This document shows, piece after piece, positions 50,470 through 58,777 of a DNA stretch of 64,000 nucleotides. Under the pieces are notes generated by a model. It worked only from the letters and a program-made list of their open reading frames with translations, was not told the origin of the DNA and did no database searches. How positions within the stretch are numbered: the stretch's first letter is position 1; each line of letters starts with the position of its first letter. Origin of the DNA: Falsiroseomonas frigidaquae (GTDB lineage: Bacteria > Pseudomonadota > Alphaproteobacteria > Acetobacterales > Acetobacteraceae); contig NZ_JAAVTX010000005.1 in the NCBI RefSeq assembly GCF_012163145.1, positions 248,001 to 312,000 on the forward strand, read 5' to 3'. Both the position numbers and the translations under genes were made by a program.

Positions 50470-50749
50470 CGGCAGCGCGCGCGCGGGCGTAATCGCGCAG
50501 GAAAGCCGCCACCTGCGCGTGGCTTTCCGTGCCGGGATCGTGCCGCCCGGCGCGGATTTCGGCGGCCAGCGCGGCCAGATCCGCCTCCGACATCGGCGGC
50601 GCCGCGGCCTGGCGTAGCGCGAGGGCGATGGCGGCGGCGACCATGCGGGCGGCGATCGCCTTTTCCGGCCGCAAGGCGGGCAGCAACTCGTTCAGCACCA
50701 CCTCCCGCGCCGTGGCGAGCAGATCGGCGGCGTCGGGCTTTTCCTGCAT
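50444..50749 (-). CDS. DUF6285 protein, LvaB-like
   Basis: 101 aa, all-helical (DLLATAREVVLNELLPALRPEKAIAARMVAAAIALALRQ). It is coupled to the upstream kinase gene by a TGATG overlap. Small proteins of this type accompany APH-like kinases; LvaB of the P. putida levulinate operon is a similarly sized partner required by the kinase LvaA. That assignment rests on size, order and family, not on a catalytic motif. No signal or membrane segment. Confidence 0.78.
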   Translation of the reverse strand: MQEKPDAADLLATAREVVLNELLPALRPEKAIAARMVAAAIALALRQAAAPPMSEADLAALAAEIRAGRHDPGTESHAQVAAFLRDYARARAAVSAPKVLG

Positions 50750-51729
50750 CACAGCGCCTCCGCCATCGCCAGCACGTCCCATTCCAACTCCGGCACCATA
50801 TGGCCCGTCAGCGCCAGTTCCAGGCTGCGTTCCTGGCCGGAGAGGTGCCGCGCCGCCTGGTCGGCCGCGATGACGGCCCAGCGGATGGTCGCCAGCAATT
50901 CCCACCAGGGCAGCCGCGCTGCATCCACCGGCCTGCCATAGCCGGCCAGGAAGGCGTCCCGCGGGCCGATGCCGCCGGCCTCCTGCGCCACCTGGCCGAA
51001 GCGCCAGCATTTCGCGCAGAACCAGCCGAGATCGGCATGCGGATCGCCCCAGCCGGCGAATTCCCAGTCCAGCACGGCGGCCACGCCCTGCGCGTCCAGC
51101 ATGATGTTGCCGGTGCGGAAGTCGTTGTGGCAGAGCACGGGCGGCAGCGGCGCGGGCGCCTTGCGTTCCAGCGCGCGCAGCCCCCATTCCAGCACCGGCC
51201 GCGGCGTGCCGGCCGCATCCAGCCGCGCGCGCAGCCCCCCGATGGCGGCCAGCGCCGCATCCGCCTGCGGATCGCCGAGGAAATCCAGATCGGCGCGCGG
51301 CGGGCGGATGGCGTGGATGCGCGCCAATTCGCGCCCGAGCGCCGCGACGCAGGCCTCCCGCCCGCCGCCCAGCGTTGCGTCCTTCACCACGCGATGCGGC
51401 GCGGCGATGCCCTCCACCCGCGCCATGACGAAGAAGGGGCGGCCGATGACGGCGGGATCCTCGCAGAGGAACAGCGGGGCCGGCACCGTCACGCCTGCCT
51501 CACGCGCCGCGCGCAGCAGCGCGAATTCCTGCGGCCGGGTGTGGCTGACGGCGAGCACCGCCGGCGCATCCGTGCGCAGCACCCAGCGCAGCGCTTGGCC
51601 CGCAACCTCCACATCCAGCGCCCAGTTCTGCTGGATGGCGCCGCCCGAAAGCCGCGTCAGCGCGGTGATGCGCAGCGCGTCGTCGCCTGACGCCCGTGCC
51701 AGCCAGCCGCGGAGCGCCGCCTCATCCAT
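50749..51729 (-). CDS. APH-type phosphotransferase, LvaA/ACAD11-like
   Basis: 326 aa. Kinase motifs: catalytic loop H201-N-D203-F-R-T-G-N208, and metal-binding D221-W-E. The GGAIQQNW nucleotide loop is near 30. WVLRTDAP is the ATP-binding lysine/arginine position. This is not an antibiotic-resistance gene by context: it overlaps an acyl-CoA dehydrogenase gene by 8 nt and DUF6285 by 1 nt. Known relatives phosphorylate 4-hydroxyacyl-CoA so that the dehydrogenase partner can eliminate phosphate. Confidence 0.88.
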   Translation of the reverse strand: MDEAALRGWLARASGDDALRITALTRLSGGAIQQNWALDVEVAGQALRWVLRTDAPAVLAVSHTRPQEFALLRAAREAGVTVPAPLFLCEDPAVIGRPFFVMARVEGIAAPHRVVKDATLGGGREACVAALGRELARIHAIRPPRADLDFLGDPQADAALAAIGGLRARLDAAGTPRPVLEWGLRALERKAPAPLPPVLCHNDFRTGNIMLDAQGVAAVLDWEFAGWGDPHADLGWFCAKCWRFGQVAQEAGGIGPRDAFLAGYGRPVDAARLPWWELLATIRWAVIAADQAARHLSGQERSLELALTGHMVPELEWDVLAMAEAL

Positions 51730-52924
51730 GCGCGCCCCATTGGAAAAACTCGCGGCCCTCGCGGCGCAGGAAATTGGCCAGCACCATGCGGTGCACCTCG
51801 CTCGCGCCATCCACCAGGCGCGCCTGGCGGGCGTAGCGGTACATCCACTCCACCGGCGTGTCCTTGGAATAGCCGCGCGCCCCGAGCAGCTGCAGCGCGG
51901 TATCCACGGATTTGTGCAGCGCGTCGGCGACGACGATCTTCGCCATCGAGACCTCCTTCCGCGCGAAGCCGCCCTGATCCAGCACCCAGGCCGCCTTCAT
52001 GGTCAGCAGCCGCCCGATCTCCAGCTCCATCGCCGCCTGGCCGACCAGGCCCTGCACGGATTCACGGTCGATCAGCTTCTGGCCGAAGCTCTCGCGAACC
52101 GCGATGCGCTCCATCGCAATCTCCAGCGCGCGGCGGCCCATGCCGAGCCAGCGCATGCAATGCGTCAGCCGCGCGGTGCCGAGGCGGATCTGCGTCAGCT
52201 TCAGCCCGTCGCCAACGCCCATCAGCACGTTCTCGTCGGGAATCTCCAGCCCGTCGAAGGCGATCTCGCAATGCCCGCCATGTTCCTCAGGCCCCATGAT
52301 CGGGATGCGGCGGATGATGCGCCAACCGGGCTGGTCGGCGTGGAACAGGAAGCAGGTCAGCCCCTTGCGGTCATCGTCGCTGGTGCGGGCGATCAGCAGG
52401 AAATGCTTCGATTCCCCGGCACCCGTGATGTAGTGCTTGCGGCCCGTGACGCGCCAGCCGCCCTGCACCTTCTCGGCACGGGTATAGGTCAGCGAGGGGT
52501 CGCTGCCGCAGCCATCGGGCTCGGTCATCGCGAAGCTGGACTGCACCTCGCCATCGACGATCGGCTGCAGCCAGCGCGCCTTCTGCGCCTCGGTCGCCAC
52601 CTTCTCCAGCACGATCATATTGCCGTCGTCGGGGGCCGCGCTGTTGAAGACGACGGGGCCGAAGATGGAGCGGTTCATCTCCTCATAACAGGCCGCCATG
52701 CCGACCACGGGCAGGCCGCCGCCGCCACGGCTTTTCGGCATCTGCAGGGCCCAAAGGCCCTCCGCCTTCGCCGCCGCCCGCATCCGCTTCAACACATCAG
52801 GGTGGATGTTCTCGTGCTCGTCGAAATTGGCGCGGTCGGATTCCAGCGGGATCAGGCGGGTATCCACGAAATCCCGCACCCGCTTCCGGATGGCGTCGAT
52901 CTCGGGCGGCAGGGCGAAGTCCAT
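51722..52924 (-). CDS. Acyl-CoA dehydrogenase, LvaC/ACAD11-like
   Basis: 400 aa. The FAD-binding strand reads FAMTEPDGCGSDPS near 135, the substrate loop GAGESKHFLLIAR near 170, and the C-terminal helix GARGYSKDTPVEWMYRYARQARLVDGASEVHRMV near 355, with the usual glutamate position D or E in this group. It would convert a 4-phospho-acyl-CoA to the 2-enoyl or 3-hydroxyacyl-CoA in the lva scheme. 12 nt after the SDR gene. Confidence 0.92.
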   Translation of the reverse strand: MDFALPPEIDAIRKRVRDFVDTRLIPLESDRANFDEHENIHPDVLKRMRAAAKAEGLWALQMPKSRGGGGLPVVGMAACYEEMNRSIFGPVVFNSAAPDDGNMIVLEKVATEAQKARWLQPIVDGEVQSSFAMTEPDGCGSDPSLTYTRAEKVQGGWRVTGRKHYITGAGESKHFLLIARTSDDDRKGLTCFLFHADQPGWRIIRRIPIMGPEEHGGHCEIAFDGLEIPDENVLMGVGDGLKLTQIRLGTARLTHCMRWLGMGRRALEIAMERIAVRESFGQKLIDRESVQGLVGQAAMELEIGRLLTMKAAWVLDQGGFARKEVSMAKIVVADALHKSVDTALQLLGARGYSKDTPVEWMYRYARQARLVDGASEVHRMVLANFLRREGREFFQWGAHG

Positions 52925-52936
52925 GCGGGGCGTGTC

Positions 52937-53689
52937 CTACAGGCTGTTGATGGAATGGCCGCCATCGACGGTCAGCACGCTGCCCGTCATATGCGCGCCG
53001 GCCTCCGAGGCAAGCAGCAGCAGCGGGCCGGTCAGGTCCTGCACCTGGCCCAGCCGGCGCTGCGGAATGCGCTTCACCAGCGCCTGGCCGGCGTCGCTGG
53101 CGAAGAAATCGGCGTTGATCTCCGTGGCGATATAGCCCGGCGCCAGGGCGTTCACCCGGATGCGGTGCCGCGCGAGTTCCACCGCCATCTGCCGCGTCAG
53201 CTGGATCAGCCCGGCCTTGGCGGCGGAATAGCCGGCCACGCCCGGGATCACCCGCGCCCCCAGGATGGAAGCGACGTTGACGATCGCACCCCCCTGCCCC
53301 GCCGCCACCATCGCCCGCGCCACGGCCTGCGCCACGCGGAAGGCACCGCGGAGGTCCACGGCCATCACCTGGTCCCAATCCTCCTCGGTATGGTCCAGGA
53401 AGGGGCGCGTCGCGGCGATACCGGCATTGTTCACCAGGATGGTGGGCGAGCCGAAGCCGGATTGGGCCGCCGCCAGCGCCGCGGCGATGCTGGCCTCCTG
53501 CGTCACATCCAGCGCCACGGTCATGGCGTTCGCTCCGAGTTCCCCGGCCAGCGCCGCCACCGCCTCCGGCCGCCGCGCCGCCAGCACCACGCGCGCACCG
53601 GCGCCGTGCAGCACCCTCGCGAAATGCCGGCCGAGCGCGCCCGACGCGCCGGTCACCAGCGCCACCTGCCCCGCCAGGGAGAATACCAT
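52937..53689 (-). CDS. Short-chain dehydrogenase/reductase, LvaD-like position
   Basis: 250 aa, classical SDR. TGASGALGRHFARVL (Rossmann), NNAG near 88, and an intact YSAAK catalytic motif near 155. It probably oxidises a hydroxy or reduces a keto group on the acyl-CoA handled by the next three genes. It begins 30 nt after the response-regulator stop on the same strand. Confidence 0.9.
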   Translation of the reverse strand: MVFSLAGQVALVTGASGALGRHFARVLHGAGARVVLAARRPEAVAALAGELGANAMTVALDVTQEASIAAALAAAQSGFGSPTILVNNAGIAATRPFLDHTEEDWDQVMAVDLRGAFRVAQAVARAMVAAGQGGAIVNVASILGARVIPGVAGYSAAKAGLIQLTRQMAVELARHRIRVNALAPGYIATEINADFFASDAGQALVKRIPQRRLGQVQDLTGPLLLLASEAGAHMTGSVLTVDGGHSINSL

Positions 53690-53719
53690 GTTCCGTTCCG
53701 TCCGCCGCCCGGCGGCAGC

Positions 53720-54091
53720 TTATGGTCCCGGAAGCAGCTTGCGAAGCGCCGCCAGCACCGCATCCATGTCCAGCGGCTTGGCGAACAGCGCGACCGGGCC
53801 CTCTCCCTGCCTGGCGAAGGCCCCGGCGCCGCCGGCCGGGGCGTAGCCGGTCATCACCACCACCGGCAGGGCCGGCCGGGAGGATCGCAGCGCGCGGATC
53901 AGCCCGGCACCGTCCAGCCTCGGCATGCGCAGGTCGGTCAGCAGCAGGTCGGGCGGCTGCTGCGCCGCGGCTTCCAGCGCGGCCTGACCGTCTGGGGCCA
54001 GCACCACCTCATAGCCCTCGCGCAGCAATTCATCCTCGATCGCCATCGCGGCGAGACCTTCATCCTCGGCAACCAGGATGCGCCAGGCCAT
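53720..54091 (-). CDS. Single-domain response regulator
   Basis: 123 aa, receiver domain only. Acidic pocket E9-D10, phosphoacceptor D53 in LLLTDLRMP, the switch T in VVVMTGYAP and K in LFAKPLD. With no output domain it signals through protein contact or a phosphorelay (CheY/DivK-like). It is coupled to the kinase by TGATG. The cognate kinase is the ETR1-like protein upstream. Confidence 0.93.
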   Translation of the reverse strand: MAWRILVAEDEGLAAMAIEDELLREGYEVVLAPDGQAALEAAAQQPPDLLLTDLRMPRLDGAGLIRALRSSRPALPVVVMTGYAPAGGAGAFARQGEGPVALFAKPLDMDAVLAALRKLLPGP

Positions 54092-55653
54092 CAGTTCCTT
54101 GCCTCCTCCGTGGTCAGCAGGCACGACAATGGCGCCAGGGCGAGCCGCATGGTGAACACGGCGCCACCCTCGGGCGCGTTGTGGCAATAGATCCGGCCGC
54201 CCATGCCACGCGCCACGGCGGCTGCCAGGGGCAGGCCCAGGCCGCTGCCATGGCCGGGGTCGCGGGTGGTGAAGAACGGGTCGAAGATGGCATCGCGCAG
54301 CGCCTCCGGCACGCCGGTGCCGGCATCCTGTACCTCCACCACCGCCTCCCCGGCTTCCTCCCGCAGCGTCACGCTGATCTGGCCGGAACTGGCGGGGTCG
54401 CTGGCGCGCCTGTCCTGAACCGCATCCCGGGCGTTGGCCAGCAATTGCAGCAGCGCCTGTTCTAGGCGGGCGGGCGCCCCGCGGACCGGCAGCGGATCCG
54501 GGTGGTTGCGCAGGGCAATCTCGATACCCTCGGGCCCATACTGGCCGGCTGCAGTGCGGATGGCGGCCTCGGCGGTGCGGGTCGCATCGAAGACATGGGT
54601 GGCGCCGGCCTCCTCACCCGGCAGGGCGCGGATGCGCGCCACCAGGTCGCCGGCCCGGCGAAGCTGGCCCTCGACCACGCCGAAGGCGGTGTTCAGCCGC
54701 GCCACCTGCGTCTCGGGCTGCATCCCATCCGCGGCGGCGCGGGCATTGCGGAGCCAGAGTATCGCGGCGTTCAGCGGCTGGCTGGTTTCATGCGCCAGGC
54801 CGGCGCACATGGTACCGACCGTCGCCAGCTTGGCGCTCTGCAGCAGATCCGCCTGCAGGCGGCGCGTCATGGTGATGTCCCGAGCCGAGCCGAGGAGGCG
54901 TTCCACCTGCCCGTCCGGCCCCACCATCGGCACCAGCACGGTCTGCCAGACCCGCCAGCCGGCCGGGGTCTCGGCTTCCATCACATACTCTGCCGGCTGG
55001 CGCTCGGCCGCCGCCTGGCGCCAATGCGGCAGGGCGGCGGCCAGCAGGGCGGCTGGCACCACGGTCTCGATCGGCTTGTGTCGCATCGCGTCACCGCTGA
55101 TGCCGAACAGGCGCTCGAAGGCCGGGTTGACGGTTTCGGCCTGGAAGCCGCCATCTGGCAGCACGCGGATGACGAAAAGCGCTTCCGCCAGATGGGCGAT
55201 GAAGGCGGCGCTGCGGGCCTCGCTCGCCAGCGCCCGGGCTTCCGCGGCCCGCCGCTCATCCACCTCGCGCGCCATGGCCTCGGGGCTGGGCAAAGCGAGC
55301 AATCGCGGCAGCAGCGGCCACAACACGATGGCGGTGGTGACGGACACGGCGGCGGTGATCGCCTTGATCAGCCCCTCCGCCTCATAGGCCGGGGTGAACA
55401 TGGTCCAGGCATGCATCAGGTGCGTGGCGCCGCAGGCGATGATGAAGGCGGCGAAAAGCGCGAAGACCCAGGGATACGCCAGGTCGCGCCGGCGCAGCGC
55501 GAACACCATCAGGGCGGCGGGGATCGACAGGTAGGCGAGGCCCGTGGCGACATCCGAAATCAGGTGCAGCCAGATCAGGTCGGGATCGACAAGCGTACAC
55601 AGCCCCGGCGGTAGGAGGAGTGGCGCCGGTAGAAGAAGAGGATCAAGTGCCAT
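54091..55653 (-). CDS. Sensor histidine kinase with ethylene-receptor-like membrane domain
   Basis: 520 aa. Three N-terminal membrane helices (about 27-120) match the ETR1 ethylene/copper domain: D34, Y41, I71, C74 and H78 align with ETR1 D25, Y32, I62, C65 and H69 at identical spacing, in LISDVATGLAYLSIP and FIIACGATHLMHAW. A short coiled region and a PAS domain (about 150-265) lead to the kinase core: H288 in GLAHETSQPL, N box NARDAVQD, DAGTG and GSGLGLPLA. It should bind copper and perhaps ethylene or another small olefin/gas. Coupled to its regulator. Confidence 0.88.
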   Translation of the reverse strand: MALDPLLLPAPLLLPPGLCTLVDPDLIWLHLISDVATGLAYLSIPAALMVFALRRRDLAYPWVFALFAAFIIACGATHLMHAWTMFTPAYEAEGLIKAITAAVSVTTAIVLWPLLPRLLALPSPEAMAREVDERRAAEARALASEARSAAFIAHLAEALFVIRVLPDGGFQAETVNPAFERLFGISGDAMRHKPIETVVPAALLAAALPHWRQAAAERQPAEYVMEAETPAGWRVWQTVLVPMVGPDGQVERLLGSARDITMTRRLQADLLQSAKLATVGTMCAGLAHETSQPLNAAILWLRNARAAADGMQPETQVARLNTAFGVVEGQLRRAGDLVARIRALPGEEAGATHVFDATRTAEAAIRTAAGQYGPEGIEIALRNHPDPLPVRGAPARLEQALLQLLANARDAVQDRRASDPASSGQISVTLREEAGEAVVEVQDAGTGVPEALRDAIFDPFFTTRDPGHGSGLGLPLAAAVARGMGGRIYCHNAPEGGAVFTMRLALAPLSCLLTTEEARN

Positions 55654-55779
55654 TCAGTGGCCGCGCACACGCTATGCAGTTTGACGAGTGTGTATCAGCG
55701 CATGAGGGTAAGCGTCGCCCCGCACGATGTTTCAAATCAATTACTCACGCTTGGTTGAAGGCGTGCAGCTCGGCGAGGG

Positions 55780-56157
55780 TCAGCTGTCCAGCGGCATCAT
55801 GCTGACATGTGCGGCCACCACTCGCCAACCCTCCGCGTGACGCACCCATGTCTGGCTCTGCCGCCCAACCCGACCATTGCGCTCAAAGGTCGTATTGGCC
55901 GTGGCGAAATCCCGTCCATGGGTCGTGATGACGGTCCGCAACAAGCGCCGGTCCAGGCCGACGGATGGGCGGCCGGCGCGGAACGCCATGATCTCGGCAT
56001 AGCCGTGCAGGATCTCGGTCGCGCCATATCGTATCGTTCTGATGTCATTCCAGAACAGCTCGTCGAGCACTGTCACGTCATTGGCGACCAGCGCCTTCTC
56101 ATACCGCATGAAGGCAGCGGTCACCTCGGCCACGATCTCGGGGATGTCGATCTGCAT
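55780..56157 (-). CDS. AtzH-like/HpxZ-type (DUF3225) SnoaL-fold protein
   Basis: 125 aa. [74 protein letters not shown] and [21 protein letters not shown] are typical. The family is linked to oxalurate/biuret catabolism, but no such genes are present, so function is open. Stands alone; divergent from the Usp gene. Confidence 0.85.
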   Translation of the reverse strand: MQIDIPEIVAEVTAAFMRYEKALVANDVTVLDELFWNDIRTIRYGATEILHGYAEIMAFRAGRPSVGLDRRLLRTVITTHGRDFATANTTFERNGRVGRQSQTWVRHAEGWRVVAAHVSMMPLDS

Positions 56158-56325
56158 CGGGCGTGGTCCTAGCGCGCAGGCTGGCCGGGGGCAGCCACGA
56201 AAACGTGTAGCGGCACAGCCGGTCGCGGAACAGATCGTGCGCGGCGGGATGATGCGGATCAAGGCCCGCTCCGGCGCCCTCGATCATGCTGGCCTCGGTC
56301 ACACCGCATGGGGAAGGACGTAGAC

Positions 56326-57171
56326 ATGGCCTTGCAGGATCTGCTGGTACATCTGGACGGCACCGCGCGCGCGACGAAGCGGCTGGAATTCGCCGCTGCC
56401 CTCGCGGCGCGCCACGATGCGCATCTGATTGGCTTGCATGCGGTGGAGGCATCCCTGCCGATCGGGCTGACCGGCGAACTGGGCGGTGCCGCGCTCGGCG
56501 AGCTGGCGGCACGTTTGCGGGCGGAGGCCGCCGCATCCGCCACCCGGACCCGTGCGACCTTTGAGGACAGGCTGCGCCGCGACGGGCTGCGCGGCGAATG
56601 GCGCGAAAGCGACACGCTGCCGGCGGAGGCCGTGGCGCTGCATGCGCGCTATGCCGACCTGGTGGTGCTCGGCCAGCCGGACCCGGAGAGCCTGGACGCG
56701 CAGCAGGATGAGGCGACACTGGAATATGTTCTGTTCCAGTCCGGTCGCCCGGTGCTGATGGTGCCCTATTCCGGCGCCTTCCACACGGCGCCGGAACGTG
56801 TGCTGGTGGCCTGGAATGCGGGGCGGGAGGCGACGCGTGCGGTGCATGATGCGCTGCCGCTGCTGCATGCCGCGCGCGAGGTGACGGTACTGGCGATCAA
56901 TCCGCGCCGGGGCATTGGCGGCCATGGCGACGTGCCGGCAGCCGACATCGCCCTGCACCTGGCCCGCCACGGCGTGAAGGCGACAGCGGAGCATATGGTG
57001 ACAGATGAGGTGCCGGAGGCCGATGTGCTGCTGAACGAAGTGGCCGATTCAGACATCGGCCTGATCGTCATGGGCGCCTACGGCCATTCCCGCCTGCGCC
57101 AGCTGATCCTGGGTGGCGTCACGCGCGGCATCCTCGGGCGCATGACGGTACCGGTGCTGATGTCGCACTGA
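56326..57171 (+). CDS. Tandem universal stress protein (UspA family)
   Basis: 281 aa, two Usp domains of about 140 residues. The first has DLLVHLDGTARATKRLEFAAALA; the second, VLVAWNAGREATRAVHDALPLL, retains an ATP-type G-x2-G-x9-G-S/T end (GAYGHSRLRQLILGGVTRGIL). ATG 56326 is preceded by GGAAGGA; an upstream ATG at 56308 is less good. Probable stress adaptation protein. Confidence 0.9.
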   Translation: MALQDLLVHLDGTARATKRLEFAAALAARHDAHLIGLHAVEASLPIGLTGELGGAALGELAARLRAEAAASATRTRATFEDRLRRDGLRGEWRESDTLPAEAVALHARYADLVVLGQPDPESLDAQQDEATLEYVLFQSGRPVLMVPYSGAFHTAPERVLVAWNAGREATRAVHDALPLLHAAREVTVLAINPRRGIGGHGDVPAADIALHLARHGVKATAEHMVTDEVPEADVLLNEVADSDIGLIVMGAYGHSRLRQLILGGVTRGILGRMTVPVLMSH

Positions 57172-57173
57172 GC

Positions 57174-58082
57174 TCAGTCGAGGCCAAACAACGCCGCCGG
57201 GTTGGTCGAAGTCATCCGGCGGATCTCGGCTTCGGTGAAGCCTTCGCTCTGCACCAGCAGCAGGTATTCGCGGAAGCACTCCACCGGTGGCGGCAACAGG
57301 AAGACGCCGCCATCGGATGACAGGATGCAGTGGTCGCCGGCGGCGCGGATGCGCGGCGTGAAATCCTGGATGGTGCTGGCGGAGGCGATCTTGTGCTTCT
57401 CCTCATCCACATGGGTCAGCCCGACCTGCGTTGCATGGGTCAGGATGAAGAAGGACAGCTCCACATAGCCGCCGAGGGCGGTGATCGCCTGGATCTGATC
57501 GATGGCGTAGCGCGACCCATGCGTGCGGATGCGGGTGACGCCGCGGCGCCTGCATTCCTCGGCGAGCGCCACCGCCTCCCGCCCCGAGACATGGCCGCAG
57601 TCGAACACCACATCCTTCTCCGCACAGAGATCCATGATGGCGCAGACCACGTCGGGCACCTTGCCCGAATCCGGCACCTGGAATGTGGTCTCCAGGAAGG
57701 CCGGGCTGCGGCCCTCGCGCTCGGCGATGTAGCGCGTGTGGTGCGTGGGCAGGGAGACGAAGCGCGCGCCGGTGCCGGGGCCGTAGCCATAGCCGATGGC
57801 GGCCTTCGCCACTTCCAGCGTCACGCCGCCGGCGGTGGGCTGCATGATGACGCCACCGAACGCCTTGCAGCCGAGATGGCCGAGTTCGTCATTCACCAGC
57901 GCGGCGAAGCCCGAGGTATTCTGGAAATTGCACATGATGCCGATGGCGCGCATGCCCGCGGCGGCCGCCTGGCGCACTGCCTCGAACACGTTCACCGAGC
58001 GGCCGTTCAGATGCGGCGCGCAATGCACATGCGGGTCGATGGCGCCCTGCAGCAGATGCGTGCCGGGCATGACATAGGGCAT
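57174..58082 (-). CDS. DUF6282 putative metal-dependent hydrolase
   Basis: 302 aa. The amidohydrolase-like start IDPHVHCAPH and later H-x-H-type and D motifs (FDCGHVSG, RTHGSR, SSDGGVFLLP) fit a metal-dependent TIM-barrel hydrolase. No activity is established for the family. It is the last gene of the polar amino-acid transporter operon, 11 nt after a permease, suggesting it acts on the imported compound. Confidence 0.82.
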   Translation of the reverse strand: MPYVMPGTHLLQGAIDPHVHCAPHLNGRSVNVFEAVRQAAAAGMRAIGIMCNFQNTSGFAALVNDELGHLGCKAFGGVIMQPTAGGVTLEVAKAAIGYGYGPGTGARFVSLPTHHTRYIAEREGRSPAFLETTFQVPDSGKVPDVVCAIMDLCAEKDVVFDCGHVSGREAVALAEECRRRGVTRIRTHGSRYAIDQIQAITALGGYVELSFFILTHATQVGLTHVDEEKHKIASASTIQDFTPRIRAAGDHCILSSDGGVFLLPPPVECFREYLLLVQSEGFTEAEIRRMTSTNPAALFGLD

Positions 58083-58093
58083 GGCGTGGATCC

Positions 58094-58774
58094 TCAGCGT
58101 CGGGCGAGGCGGCGTTCAAGCCGCTCGCCGAAATGTTTGGTGGGCCAGCAGATCAGGAAGTACAGCAGCAGGATCGTGCCGAAGCACAACAGGGCGGAGA
58201 AGCCACGGGTGTTCAGGATCTTCGCCGCATAGGTCAGTTCCATCACGCCGATCTGGCTGGCGATGGAGGTGCTTTTGATGAAGCCGACCGTGTAGCCGAA
58301 CAGTGGCGGCAGCACGATCCGAAAGCTTTGCGGCGCCACCACGCGCCATAGCGTGCGCCAGCGGCCGAAATTCATCGCCTCCGCCGCGTCCCATTGCGGG
58401 GCGGGGATGGATTCGAGGCCGGCGCGCGCAATCTCCGCCGCGAAGGCCGCCGCCGAAAGCACCACGGTGACCAGCGCGATGGTGAACAGCGAGGCCTGTG
58501 CGCCCGAAAGCTGGAAGGCGAAGAAGACGCACATCAGCTTCACCAGGAAGGGGATGCGGCGGAACAGCTCGACATACAGCGTGGCCAGGATGCGCAAAGG
58601 CAGCAGCCCGAACAGGCGCGGGTGACGGCAGATGGCGAACAGGAAGCCGAAGCCGAAGCCCACCGTGGCGCCGATCCAGGACAGCAGCAGCGTGTTGACC
58701 AGCGCCTCCCCGATGAAGATCAGGTTGTAGTAACCGAAGAAGCGCGGCGCTTCCTCCACCACCTGGTCCCACAT
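58094..58774 (-). CDS. Polar amino-acid ABC transporter permease (HisM/GlnP family), second
   Basis: 226 aa with five membrane segments. The family loop reads ESIPAPQWDAAEAMNFGRWRTLWRVVAPQSFRIVLPP, and the N-terminal LVNTLLLSWIGATVGFGFGFL is typical. It pairs with the permease 3 nt upstream to form the channel. Confidence 0.9.
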   Translation of the reverse strand: MWDQVVEEAPRFFGYYNLIFIGEALVNTLLLSWIGATVGFGFGFLFAICRHPRLFGLLPLRILATLYVELFRRIPFLVKLMCVFFAFQLSGAQASLFTIALVTVVLSAAAFAAEIARAGLESIPAPQWDAAEAMNFGRWRTLWRVVAPQSFRIVLPPLFGYTVGFIKSTSIASQIGVMELTYAAKILNTRGFSALLCFGTILLLYFLICWPTKHFGERLERRLARR

Positions 58775-58777
58775 CGC

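Noticed and set aside
50749-51729. Aminoglycoside resistance gene
   Set aside because: The APH fold is real, but overlap with acyl-CoA dehydrogenase and DUF6285 genes points to acyl-CoA metabolism.
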